64,000 nt of DNA from Steroidobacter agaridevorans (GTDB lineage: Bacteria; Pseudomonadota; Gammaproteobacteria; Steroidobacterales; Steroidobacteraceae), in assembly GCF_009932555.1 (NCBI RefSeq), contig NZ_BLJO01000005.1:401556-465555 (forward strand). The letters are read 5' to 3'. Every line of letters starts with the position of its first letter. The first letter of the stretch is position 1. This document shows, piece after piece, positions 32,965-41,620 of this stretch. The translations under genes and the position numbers were made by a program. The notes under the pieces are model-generated. The model did not search any database, was not told where the DNA came from, and was given only the letters and a program-made list of their open reading frames with translations.

Positions 32965-33006
32965 TGGGCAGGATGCCCGAATGCCGGGGGCGCAGGGATG
33001 CGCAGG
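32965..33006. repeat. Possible divergent member of the interspersed repeat
   Basis: GGGCAGGATGCCC matches the 15518 copy exactly, and GCGCAGGGATGCGCAGGA parallels its AGCACAGGGACGTGCAAGAG. GC-rich and hairpin-forming, between the esterase and the LacI gene. Relationship is weaker than among the other copies. Confidence 0.4.
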
Positions 33007-33046
33007 ACCGGCCATTTGGGGCGAAATCTAAGCTACCATCGCGCCC

Positions 33047-34078
33047 ATGTCCGGGCGCAGAACAAGCATCAACGACGTCGCCAAGGCCGCCGGCGTCGCG
33101 ATCAAAACAGTCTCGCGGGTGCTCAACAACGAGCCTAACGTTCGCGAAGAAACCCGCGCGCAAGTGCTGGCCGCCGTCAAACGGCTGAACTACCACCCCA
33201 GCCTGTCCGCCCGCAGTCTCGCCAGCCGGCGCTCGTACCTGGTCGGCCTGGTCTACGACAATCCCAGCGCCAACTACACCATCGAGGTCCAGCGGGGCGC
33301 GCTGGCCCGCTGTCGCGAAGCCAAGTTCCTGCTGTTGCTGCATGAAGTGGCCGGGCGCACCGAAGAGGTGATGCAGGACATCCTGACGTTCGCGAATCAG
33401 ACCCACCTCGACGGCCTGATCGTCGCCCCGCCGCTGAGCGAATCCGCCGAACTGATCCGCGCGCTGGACGCTCAGGCGCTGCCGTTCGTGCGCATCGCGC
33501 CCAACGAAATCAAACATCGCTCGCCCTACGTCGACATCGACGATGAAGCCGCCGCGCGCGAGATGACCGAATACCTCATCGGCCTCGGCCATCGCAGCAT
33601 CGGTTTCATCATCGGCCGTCCCGGCCACTTCGCCAGCGGCGAACGTCTGCGCGGCTACAAGGCGGCGCTGAAGAACCACAAGATTCCCTATGTTCCCGAG
33701 TACGTCCGGCAGGGCGACTTCCTGTTCGACTCGGGGCTGGAAATGACCCGTCAGTTGCTGGCGCTGCCGAAGCGGCCGACGGCTATTTTCGCGGGCAACG
33801 ACGACATGGCCGCGGGCGCGCTCATGGCGGCCCACGAAATGGGCGTGCCGGTGCCGGCGCAATTGTCGGTGGCCGGCTTCGACGATGCGGCCATTGCCCG
33901 CACCGTATGGCCGCCGCTCACGACCATCTGCCAGCCCACCTATCAGCTGGCTTATCGCGCAGCCGACCTGTTGTTGGAAATGCTGCTTTCCGGAACGACA
34001 CCGAAACCGGCGCGCCTGGCGCATACCTTGGTGCGCCGGGATTCGACCGCCGTGGCGCCGAATTCGAAACCCAAGTAA
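33047..34078 (+). CDS. LacI-family transcriptional regulator
   Basis: 343 residues. N-terminal helix-turn-helix SINDVAKAAGVAIKTVSRVL with hinge NYHPSLSARSLASRRS, then a periplasmic-binding-like sugar-sensing domain (LVGLVYDNPSANYTIEVQRG, DGLIVAPPLSES, AIFAGNDDMAAGALMAAHEM, SVAGFDDAAIARTVWPPLTT). Ligand unknown; LacI proteins usually sense sugars. The degenerate beta-lactamase-fold gene begins 38 bp downstream and may be in the same transcript. Confidence 0.93.
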   Translation: MSGRRTSINDVAKAAGVAIKTVSRVLNNEPNVREETRAQVLAAVKRLNYHPSLSARSLASRRSYLVGLVYDNPSANYTIEVQRGALARCREAKFLLLLHEVAGRTEEVMQDILTFANQTHLDGLIVAPPLSESAELIRALDAQALPFVRIAPNEIKHRSPYVDIDDEAAAREMTEYLIGLGHRSIGFIIGRPGHFASGERLRGYKAALKNHKIPYVPEYVRQGDFLFDSGLEMTRQLLALPKRPTAIFAGNDDMAAGALMAAHEMGVPVPAQLSVAGFDDAAIARTVWPPLTTICQPTYQLAYRAADLLLEMLLSGTTPKPARLAHTLVRRDSTAVAPNSKPK

Positions 34079-34116
34079 CGTCGCCCCGCCAATCCACGGA
34101 ATTACGGATCGCGACG

Positions 34117-35199
34117 ATGCTGAGCCGCCCGGCCGCTAAATTGCTGACGATGATCGCGCTGGTCGCGGCATCCAGCGTCGCGGCCCCGCAGGAAGGCGCG
34201 CCCGTGGCCGATCCTCTGCCGCAGCTCACCCCAGACCGTGTCTATGCGCTGGATGCGGCGCTCGAGCGCATCCTGCAGGAGTTCTCGATTCCCGGGCTGG
34301 CGGTCGGCATCGTCGAGAACGGCGAGCCGGTCTACATGCGCGGCTTCGGCGTCCGCGACCAGGGAACGGATCAGCCGGTCAACGCGCACACGTTGTTTCA
34401 TGTCGCGTCCATCACTCGCACGTTTACCGCCGCCGCCGTCATGCAACTGGCGGAGCGCGGACAGCTCGCACTCACCGATTCGATTGCCGATTCGTCCGTG
34501 ACGGTTGGCCAACTCCTGACACGCGACGATGCGGCCTTCGACGCACTCGCTGGCATCATCGAAAGCGCGACTCATCAAAAATTTCCGCAGTACCTGCAAA
34601 CGCGCGTGCTGGAGCCGGCCGGCATGGTTGAAAGCACGTTCGACGTGCCGCTCACCGCCAGCAACGTCGCGTGGCCGCACGCCGGTCACGTGTTCGTACG
34701 TCGCGCACCCAATTATCCCTGGGATGAAAAGGTGCTGCCGAGCGCCGGACTCAGCGCCAGTGTCGCCGATCTCACGCGCTGGGCTGCTTTGCATGTGAAC
34801 CGCGATCCATCGCTGCTTGCGCCAGCCTCCTACGACGCTATGTTCAAACATCGGCGCGATGGCGAACGTGACAATGTCGGGATGGCGTTGGGCTGGCAAC
34901 TCGAACGTCACGGCAGCGAATGGCTGCCCAGCCTGACGACCAAGCGCCGTGGCTTCTCGTCGTTGCTGACGCTCTATCCGTCGCAGCAACGCGCGATCGT
35001 GATTCTTTCCAATGGCGAGATGACGCCGGGCAAAGAAATCCGCGGCGTCATCGAATCGGTCCTGGCCGGCGAAGCGTGGCTGCCGCCAAAACCTTCGCTG
35101 TTGATGCGCAGCGACTTTCAATGGACGCTCGGCGGATTGCTGGCGATGTCCTTGCTGCTCGTCGCCGTGTCGGCGCATCGGCGTCGTCGACCGGGGTGA
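34117..35199 (+). CDS. Degenerate beta-lactamase/DD-peptidase-fold protein
   Basis: 360 residues from the ATG at 34117. Signal peptide ending near SVAAPQ; C-terminal membrane helix FQWTLGGLLAMSLLLVAVSA then RRRR. The body follows the class C serine-hydrolase family (IPGLAVGIVENGEPVYMRGF, HTLFHVASITRTFTAAAVMQ, LEPAGMVESTF). The S-x-x-K catalytic motif is S98-I-T-R101, with Arg for Lys, and the stretch normally holding the Y-x-N motif is shortened to SVTVGQLLTRDDAAFDALAG, with no Y-x-N. It is probably a non-catalytic binding protein. Co-directional with the LacI gene. Confidence 0.82.
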   Translation: MLSRPAAKLLTMIALVAASSVAAPQEGAPVADPLPQLTPDRVYALDAALERILQEFSIPGLAVGIVENGEPVYMRGFGVRDQGTDQPVNAHTLFHVASITRTFTAAAVMQLAERGQLALTDSIADSSVTVGQLLTRDDAAFDALAGIIESATHQKFPQYLQTRVLEPAGMVESTFDVPLTASNVAWPHAGHVFVRRAPNYPWDEKVLPSAGLSASVADLTRWAALHVNRDPSLLAPASYDAMFKHRRDGERDNVGMALGWQLERHGSEWLPSLTTKRRGFSSLLTLYPSQQRAIVILSNGEMTPGKEIRGVIESVLAGEAWLPPKPSLLMRSDFQWTLGGLLAMSLLLVAVSAHRRRRPG

Positions 35200-35211
35200 A
35201 CGCGGGATAGC

Positions 35212-35595
35212 TCAGGATGAGCGACGCTCGACGCAGCGGGAAGCAACGCACAGCATGCGTGTGCTCGCCGTTTCGAGCGCTTCCATGTGGGTCTTCAGGT
35301 ACTCCACTTCGTCCTGCAACGCGCGGTAGGTTTCCATCGCCTCCATGAGTGGCGCATCCTGCGCCATGAAATGGCTGGTGAGGGCCCGGTCATCCAGGCG
35401 CAGCAGCTCGATCGCGGTGCGCGCCACGACACCTCGAGCCTGCTCCCACGCAGCGCCGAATTTATTCAGATCGATCAACACCGGTGCGAACGTCATCGCC
35501 GCCCACTGCTCCGGGGTCGCCAGCCGCTCGGCGGCATGTTCGTCGGATTCGACGGCCGGCTGGTCGTCGTGGGGAAACCGGGACTCGTCTGCCAT
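35212..35595 (-). CDS. Hypothetical 127-residue cytoplasmic protein
   Basis: Starts at the ATG at 35595 with a strong AGGAGG five bases upstream. No signal peptide or membrane helix. An acidic N-terminus (ESDEHAAERLATPEQW) leads to helices likely to form a coiled coil (METYRALQDEVEYLKTHMEA). Two Cys near the end (MLCVASRCVERR). No family recognised. The ribosome site and balanced composition support a real gene. Confidence 0.6.
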   Translation of the reverse strand: MADESRFPHDDQPAVESDEHAAERLATPEQWAAMTFAPVLIDLNKFGAAWEQARGVVARTAIELLRLDDRALTSHFMAQDAPLMEAMETYRALQDEVEYLKTHMEALETASTRMLCVASRCVERRSS

Positions 35596-35723
35596 GCTCG
35601 CCTCCTGCAAGAGGGATCGGATCAGACGACGGTATTTACCCTGTTTTGGGATAATTGACTACGTCAAAGGCGCGCGCCGAACTACATTTCGGACGCGCGC
35701 CTTCGATTCACCCTGCGCGACTG

Positions 35724-37325
35724 CTACCGACTCACAGACTGAACGATCGGATCGAGGAACGGCGCGAGCACGGCGTAGTCGCCGTTCCAGTCATCGTCGT
35801 TCCAAACGCGGCTGCCCACCGACGAATCCGCCGCGGCTTGCGCGCCAGCGCGCACAGCCACGATGTCGAGGCTCGGGATGACGACGATCAGGCTGTCACC
35901 CAGGCCCCAGGCCCAGTACGCATCGCGGGGCACGTTCGGCAACTGGCCGTTGGCGTTCGTCCACCACAGCACGCCGTAATTGGTCGTCGCTCCGGGATAT
36001 TCCGCTGCCAATGGATTGGGAAGATTGGCGTTCGTGGCCACCGGCGTGCTCACGGTTGATACGAAAGTCTCCTCGAGAACGCGCTGATCGTTGGCCCACA
36101 TTCCTTTGCGGAGGAACAGCAGACCGACGCGCGCCATGGCATTGACGTTCACGAACATGCCTGAAGCGAGCTCGCGCTTGTAGGGCCCGCCGTCCTGGTC
36201 GCGGTACTGGTTGTCACGCCAATGCACGTCAGAGAGGGAACCGCCACCGGTCGGGCCAGACGAGCTGTTCAATCCGAGCGTCGTCCAGACATTCGCCTGA
36301 AGCGCCGTGGACAAGTCTTCAGCGAGCACCGCCGTCAGCACCTCGGCCAACCAGTTCAGACCGATATCGGAGTAGCGCCAGATCGTGCCGGGCCGGTCCA
36401 CCAGTGTCGCCGCCGCGGGCTCGGCGGCTCCCGTGAGATCATCATCCTTGAGGAAGCCGGCGGTATGCGTCGCCAATTGCTCGATGGTGATCTCGCCCAA
36501 CCAGCCGGTGGAGCCGTTGGCGAGCGGCTTGTTACCGATGGTCGGGAGCTTCGACGCCGCAGTGTCGCTGGGCCGCAGGCCGTTTTTCATGGCCAGCCCC
36601 AGCGCCATGCCGCCGATCGACTTGGTGGTCGACTTCATGTCATAGCGTTGATCGATCACGCCCCAGGAAGCCACTACCCGGCCGCCACGCACGATCATGC
36701 CGGCATTGTCGGCCTGATTCACCGTACCGCTGGTCCGCGCATAGTTGACCGCTTGATCGAGCACAGACTGATCCATGCCCACATCCGCTGCGGCGACTGT
36801 CGCCCAGCCGTGATTGACCGGGTCATCGTTCGCCGCGTCGGACGCCGGATATACCGCAGCTTGCGCCGGAGCGGGATTGACCGTGATAGTCACCGTATCC
36901 GTGCCGGTCGCGCTGCCGTCGTTCACCGACAGCGTGAGCACGTAGGTGCCTTCGGATGGGAATGTCACACTCGTGGCGGCGGCATTCGCCGTGCCGAATG
37001 TCACACCGCTCGGGCCGCTGGTCGCAGTCCACGCGTATGTGAGTGTCTGAGAAGCATCGTCTGTCGCCGAACCGTTCAGCTGCGCGGTCGCGGTTGGCCA
37101 TTCGATTGTTTGAGGATCGCCAGCCTCCACAGTCGGCGCGGTATTCGCCGGTGTCGTTGGCGGAGGCGGATTTTGCTGAACCGGCGCGGTGGGCTGACCT
37201 CCGCCGCCGCCACCGCCGCCGCACGCAGCGATGGTCAAAGCCAATGAAATGCTGATCGCCGCCTGGCGACAACGCCGAATCATTTCGGAACGAGAGATCT
37301 GTGGCTCTCGTGGCATGACGCGCAT
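35724..37325 (-). CDS. Serine hydrolase lipoprotein with PKD-type domain
   Basis: 533 residues from the ATG at 37325, which has the best ribosome site (GAGGGGA); ATGs at 37316 and 37283 are alternatives. Lipobox LTIAAC (C35), an eight-Gly run, a Pro-rich linker, and a PKD/Ig-like domain (about 62-152: PTVEAGDPQTIEW, LTYAWTATSGPSGV, YVLTLSVNDGSATGTDTVTI). Residues about 165-530 form a beta-lactamase-type domain with S232-T-T-K235 and YSD for Y-x-N. Catalytic set appears workable, unlike the 34117 gene. Outer-membrane or surface esterase/peptidase; substrate unknown. Confidence 0.87.
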   Translation of the reverse strand: MRVMPREPQISRSEMIRRCRQAAISISLALTIAACGGGGGGGGQPTAPVQQNPPPPTTPANTAPTVEAGDPQTIEWPTATAQLNGSATDDASQTLTYAWTATSGPSGVTFGTANAAATSVTFPSEGTYVLTLSVNDGSATGTDTVTITVNPAPAQAAVYPASDAANDDPVNHGWATVAAADVGMDQSVLDQAVNYARTSGTVNQADNAGMIVRGGRVVASWGVIDQRYDMKSTTKSIGGMALGLAMKNGLRPSDTAASKLPTIGNKPLANGSTGWLGEITIEQLATHTAGFLKDDDLTGAAEPAAATLVDRPGTIWRYSDIGLNWLAEVLTAVLAEDLSTALQANVWTTLGLNSSSGPTGGGSLSDVHWRDNQYRDQDGGPYKRELASGMFVNVNAMARVGLLFLRKGMWANDQRVLEETFVSTVSTPVATNANLPNPLAAEYPGATTNYGVLWWTNANGQLPNVPRDAYWAWGLGDSLIVVIPSLDIVAVRAGAQAAADSSVGSRVWNDDDWNGDYAVLAPFLDPIVQSVSR

Positions 37326-37738
37326 TCGATGTTCCCCTCGCATGTTCTCGCGCTGTTACTTGTGCGCGATGCAAACAACGCACTGACTTTTCAGAAAGGT
37401 CCTGGGCTCCGTCAGAAAAAAACCCTGCTGCTTTCTATGCAGCTCGCGTGCCGTTCCAAAATCGCGGGCGAATGCTTCGCTGCGCGCGGTTGTTCGAATG
37501 TTTCTCTTGTACTTTTTGCAACGGAAGGCGCTGTGGCGGGGAATGTTTTTCCACGCCTGGACCTGCGATGTCAGTCGCAATTCTGGAGTCCGCCGGGGCG
37601 CGAGATCGGTCACAAAGCCGGCCGTTGGCGCCACGGGCTGGCCCCGGCTGTGAGCCGGTTAACATTTGCTAAAAACGGCAATACGTAGGCTGGCGCTATG
37701 TTCAATGTCTGGCCGCCGCCGCCTTTTTCCGCATTGCC
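37326..37738. other. 413-bp intergenic region with no recognised gene
   Basis: Between a leftward lipoprotein gene and the rightward GGDEF-EAL gene, so both promoters should lie here. Seen: a small hairpin CCGGCT-gtg-AGCCGG at 37644-37658 and a locally AT-richer stretch at 37380-37560. Short open frames inside lack ribosome sites and family features. No promoter was convincing. Confidence 0.5.
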
Positions 37739-40150
37739 ATGATCCGCCGGCTACGTACTCGCATCATCGTGTTCGTCGTCGCGTTGCTGGCGGTGGTGCA
37801 GGTCGTGGCGTATGTGGTCGTCAGCTCGGCGAACTCGACCAACGCACGCGAGAAAATCGATTCCGAGCTGGCCGTCGGCGAACGCGTGTTTGCGCGGCTG
37901 CTGGATCAGAATCGCGAACGGCTTGCGCAAGCCGCACGCGTCATGGCGGCCGACTACGCACTGCGAGGCGCCATTGCCAGCGGCGATCAGGACACAGTGG
38001 TGTCCGCACTCACCAATCATGGCGGACGCATCAAAGCGGACATGACGCTGCTCGTGTCGCTGGATCACCGCGTCGTTGCCGACACGATCGCAAGCAACGA
38101 GCGCGGCCGGTTGTTCGAGTTTCCTCAGCTGGTCGACCAGGCCGCCCGCGAAGGCGGCGCTTCCTCCATCGAAGTGGTCAACGGCCGCGCTTATCAACTC
38201 GTCGTCGTGCCGGTGCTCGCGCCGACGCCGATGGCGTGGATCGCGGTGGGCTTCGTCATCGACGACAACGTAGTGTCCGAGCTGCAGCAGCTCACGTCGC
38301 TGCAAGTATCTTTCCTGGAGCGGCGCGATGCCGACCACCAGTGGGGCGTGCTCGCCTCGACGTTAGGCCCCTCGGCCGTCGACCTTGCACATCAATTGCC
38401 GGCCCTGCCGGGCGCCACGCTCGTGCATTCGATTGGCGTTGGCGAAAACGAACAGCAGTTGCGTGTGATTACATTCGATCGTCACGGCGATCGCGCACTC
38501 GTCGCCGTCCTGCAGCGCTCGGTCGCAGCCGCGGTCGCCGCGTTCGATCGCTTGCAGCAGACACTCGCAGCTCTCGGCATCGTCAGCATGCTGCTCTCCA
38601 TCGGCGGCGCCGTGGCAATCGCCATGAACATCACGCGCCCTATCACGCAACTGACCAAGGCGGCGGCGCGGATCCATGATGGCGACTATTCCAATCCCGT
38701 CAGCGTGACCCGCGCGGACGAAATCGGCGCGCTCGCCAAAACGCTCAACCACATGCGCGAAGGTATCGCCGAACGTCAACAGGAAATCCTGCGGCTCGCC
38801 TACCGAGACCAGCTCACCGATCTGCCGAATCGCGCGCTGTTTCATGACCGGCTCGAACACGCCATCTTGAATGCGCATCGCACCGGCGCGACGTTGAGCG
38901 TGCTGATGATGGACCTGGACCGCTTCAAGTACGTCAACGATTCGCTCGGTCATGGCGTCGGCGATCATGTGCTGCGCGAAGTGGCGAACCGTTTGAGCGC
39001 GCTGCTGCGGCAGGTCGACACCATTGCGCGTCTCGGCGGCGACGAATTCGCGATCCTGCTCGAGAACGTCGACGAACGTTACGTCACCAAGGTCGCGCTG
39101 AAGATTCTGCAGGCACTGGAACATCCCATCCGCTACGAGGATCAGCCGCTCGACGTCGGCGGCAGCATCGGCATCGCGCACTTCCCCGAGCACGGCGAGA
39201 ACAGCAGCAAGCTGCTGCGTAACGCCGACATCGCGATGTATGTAGCCAAACGAAACAAAGGCGGCTACGCCGTCTACGACGCGAGCTACGACACGCATCA
39301 GCAGGAACATCTGTCGCTGCTGAGCGAGATTCGCCAGGCCGTCGAAGGCCATCAGCTGCGCGTGTACTACCAGCCGAAGGTCGGGCTCCTGTCGGGTGTG
39401 GTCGAAGGGGTGGAGGCGCTGCTGCGCTGGGAACATCCGCGCCGAGGCTTCGTCTCGCCGGGCGATTTCATTCCTTTCGCCGAGCACACCGGCTACATCA
39501 AGGTACTGACGCGCTGGGTTCTCGAGCAGGCCATTCGCCAGTGCGGACAGTGGCGCTCGAACGGCATGCCGCTGCAAGTGTCGGTGAACATCTCGGCGCG
39601 CGATCTGCTCAATCGCGAGCTGCCCGATCTGATCGTTCAACTGCTCGATCGCTACGGCACACCCGCGTCGCTGCTGTGCCTGGAGATCACCGAGAGCGGT
39701 TTCATGGAAGATCCGGCGCACTCACAGCGGGTGCTGGAGCGCTTGCACGAGTTGGGCGTCGTGTTGTCGATCGATGACTACGGCACGGGCTATTCGTCGC
39801 TGAGCTATGTGGCGCGGCTGCCGGTCGATGAGTTGAAGATCGATCGTTCCTTCGTCAAGCAGATGAGCGACTCGACGACCGCAACCATCGTGCGCTCCAC
39901 GATCGAGCTCGGTCACAGCCTGGGACTGAAAGTGGTGGCCGAAGGCGTCGAAGACGAAGCGGATCTGCGCACTCTGCGCGTTTACGGCTGCGATCAGGCG
40001 CAGGGATATTTCATGAGCCGGCCGCTGCCGGCCAAGGAACTGGAAGAGTGGCTGAAGCACTCGCCCTGGTCGCGACCGGCGAGAGTGCGGGAGGTCTCGT
40101 TAGAAGAGACCTCCAGCAAAGTCACAGTACTGAAGCTGCGCGGCGCTTAG
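37739..40150 (+). CDS. Membrane HAMP-GGDEF-EAL c-di-GMP regulator
   Basis: 803 residues. Two membrane helices (IIVFVVALLAVVQVVAYVVV near 10-30 and LGIVSMLLSIGGAVAIAMNI near 280-300) enclose a periplasmic sensor resembling double-Cache. HAMP at about 300-350, GGDEF domain with intact LGGDEFAIL near 432, then EAL domain with VEGVEALLRWEHP near 555, VSVNISARDL, DDYGTGYSSLSYV and AEGVED. Both catalytic sets look complete, so it may make and break c-di-GMP. Its stop overlaps the convergent RND outer-membrane gene by 4 bp. Confidence 0.94.
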   Translation: MIRRLRTRIIVFVVALLAVVQVVAYVVVSSANSTNAREKIDSELAVGERVFARLLDQNRERLAQAARVMAADYALRGAIASGDQDTVVSALTNHGGRIKADMTLLVSLDHRVVADTIASNERGRLFEFPQLVDQAAREGGASSIEVVNGRAYQLVVVPVLAPTPMAWIAVGFVIDDNVVSELQQLTSLQVSFLERRDADHQWGVLASTLGPSAVDLAHQLPALPGATLVHSIGVGENEQQLRVITFDRHGDRALVAVLQRSVAAAVAAFDRLQQTLAALGIVSMLLSIGGAVAIAMNITRPITQLTKAAARIHDGDYSNPVSVTRADEIGALAKTLNHMREGIAERQQEILRLAYRDQLTDLPNRALFHDRLEHAILNAHRTGATLSVLMMDLDRFKYVNDSLGHGVGDHVLREVANRLSALLRQVDTIARLGGDEFAILLENVDERYVTKVALKILQALEHPIRYEDQPLDVGGSIGIAHFPEHGENSSKLLRNADIAMYVAKRNKGGYAVYDASYDTHQQEHLSLLSEIRQAVEGHQLRVYYQPKVGLLSGVVEGVEALLRWEHPRRGFVSPGDFIPFAEHTGYIKVLTRWVLEQAIRQCGQWRSNGMPLQVSVNISARDLLNRELPDLIVQLLDRYGTPASLLCLEITESGFMEDPAHSQRVLERLHELGVVLSIDDYGTGYSSLSYVARLPVDELKIDRSFVKQMSDSTTATIVRSTIELGHSLGLKVVAEGVEDEADLRTLRVYGCDQAQGYFMSRPLPAKELEEWLKHSPWSRPARVREVSLEETSSKVTVLKLRGA

Positions 40151-41610
40151 CGCTGCGCTGTCAGAGGCTCCGCCTGATCGCCCAGCCCGCCACCCACGGC
40201 GAGCGCCAGATCGATCGTATTGAGCAAAGCATCGCGCTGAGCCGCGACCAGATCGATCTGCGCCTGATACAACCCACGGCGCACATCGAGCAGCTCCAGA
40301 TAGGCGATATCGCCCTGCGCGTAACGCAGCTCCGCCAGCTCGGTCGCACGACTCAACGCCGCAACCTGCTGATCGTTCGCTTCACGCACGCCCGCAATCA
40401 GCGCCTGCCCTTGCAAAGAGTCCAGCACTTCACGGAACGCCTGCTGCACAGTGCGCGCATATTCCGACTTGCGCTGCTCTCTCACCGCCTCCGCACGAGA
40501 AACATTCGCGCGCAGCCGTCCGCCCTGGAAAATAGGCTGCAGAATGCCACCCGTCGCCGACCAGATTTTCGCAGGACTGGTGAACAGATCATCCAGCTCG
40601 GGACTTGCCCGGCCAAACGCGCCAGTGATGCTGATGCTCGGGAATAACTGAGCCCGCGCGACGCCGATATCCGCAGCTGACGCATTGAGCGCCGCTTCGG
40701 CCGCACCAATATCTGGACGCTGTGTCAGCACCGACGAAGGCAACGCCGCAGGCAACTGCACGGACGCCGGCAGACTGATTCCCTGCACGCTGATGGCTTC
40801 GTCCACCAACGCTTTCGGCGAGTGGCCCAACAGCACGCCCAGCGCGTTCGTCAGTTGCACCACTTGCAGTTCGAGCTGACGCGTCGAGACGCGAGTCGCC
40901 GCGGCATCGGCTTCGGCGCGCTTGAACGTGAATTCATCGCTCTCGCCCGATTCGTAACGCAGCTTCTCGAGATCCGACGCTTCCTCACGCGACTTCAATG
41001 TGTCACGTCCGCGCGCCAATTGCTCGGCCGCTGCGATCAACGAGAAGTAAGTGCGGGCGACTTCGCCGGTGAGGCTGAGCTTGGTCGCCTCGCGACCGTA
41101 CTCAGTGTTCAGCAGCTGCGCACGCGCCGACTCCGAGGCGCGCTGATACTTGCCCCACAGGTCGAGCTCGTACGCCACCGTTCCCTGCACCGTGTACACG
41201 GTTTGCTGGGTCGGGAAGCCGGGAATGTTGTCGAATCCCTGCTGCGCCAAAGACGCTTCGCTCTGCTTCGTTCGGGTGACGTCACCTTCGAGATTGAGGG
41301 TCGGCAGTCGATCCGCGTTGCTGATGCGCAGATACGAACGTGCCTCCATCACCCGAGCCGCCGCGATCTGCGCATCCGGGTTGTGCTTCAGCGCCTCGAT
41401 GACGAGCTCATTGAGCCGCGCATCGTTGAACAACGTCCACCACGGATTCGGCAGCGGCGACGTCTCCGCTGCCTGCTGCGGCAGAGCATCCGGCAGCGGC
41501 AGCTCCGGCTTTTGCGGATCCACTTTCGACACGAAGCAACCGCCGAGGACGGCTGCAATTGCAGCCGTCAGCGTCACTCGAGTTGCGGTTCTTATTACTT
41601 GCCTGCTCAT
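40147..41610 (-). CDS. RND efflux outer-membrane lipoprotein (OprM/NodT type)
   Basis: 487 residues from the ATG at 41610, 10 bp after the pump stop and behind GAGAG. Lipobox VLGGC (C25). TolC-fold repeats: PNPWWTLFNDARLNELVIEA, VAYELDLWGKYQRASESARA, LPSSVLTQRPDIGAAEAALN, and a second half ending LRYAQGDIAYLELLDVRRGL. Forms the channel of the tripartite pump encoded directly upstream. Last gene of the operon. Confidence 0.93.
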   Translation of the reverse strand: MSRQVIRTATRVTLTAAIAAVLGGCFVSKVDPQKPELPLPDALPQQAAETSPLPNPWWTLFNDARLNELVIEALKHNPDAQIAAARVMEARSYLRISNADRLPTLNLEGDVTRTKQSEASLAQQGFDNIPGFPTQQTVYTVQGTVAYELDLWGKYQRASESARAQLLNTEYGREATKLSLTGEVARTYFSLIAAAEQLARGRDTLKSREEASDLEKLRYESGESDEFTFKRAEADAAATRVSTRQLELQVVQLTNALGVLLGHSPKALVDEAISVQGISLPASVQLPAALPSSVLTQRPDIGAAEAALNASAADIGVARAQLFPSISITGAFGRASPELDDLFTSPAKIWSATGGILQPIFQGGRLRANVSRAEAVREQRKSEYARTVQQAFREVLDSLQGQALIAGVREANDQQVAALSRATELAELRYAQGDIAYLELLDVRRGLYQAQIDLVAAQRDALLNTIDLALAVGGGLGDQAEPLTAQR

Positions 41611-41620
41611 TGCATCACTC

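Noticed and set aside
37345-37738. Several 60-120-codon frames between the PKD serine hydrolase and the GGDEF-EAL gene
   Set aside because: Overlapping on both strands, no ribosome sites, no family motifs; best explained as open frames in GC-rich DNA.
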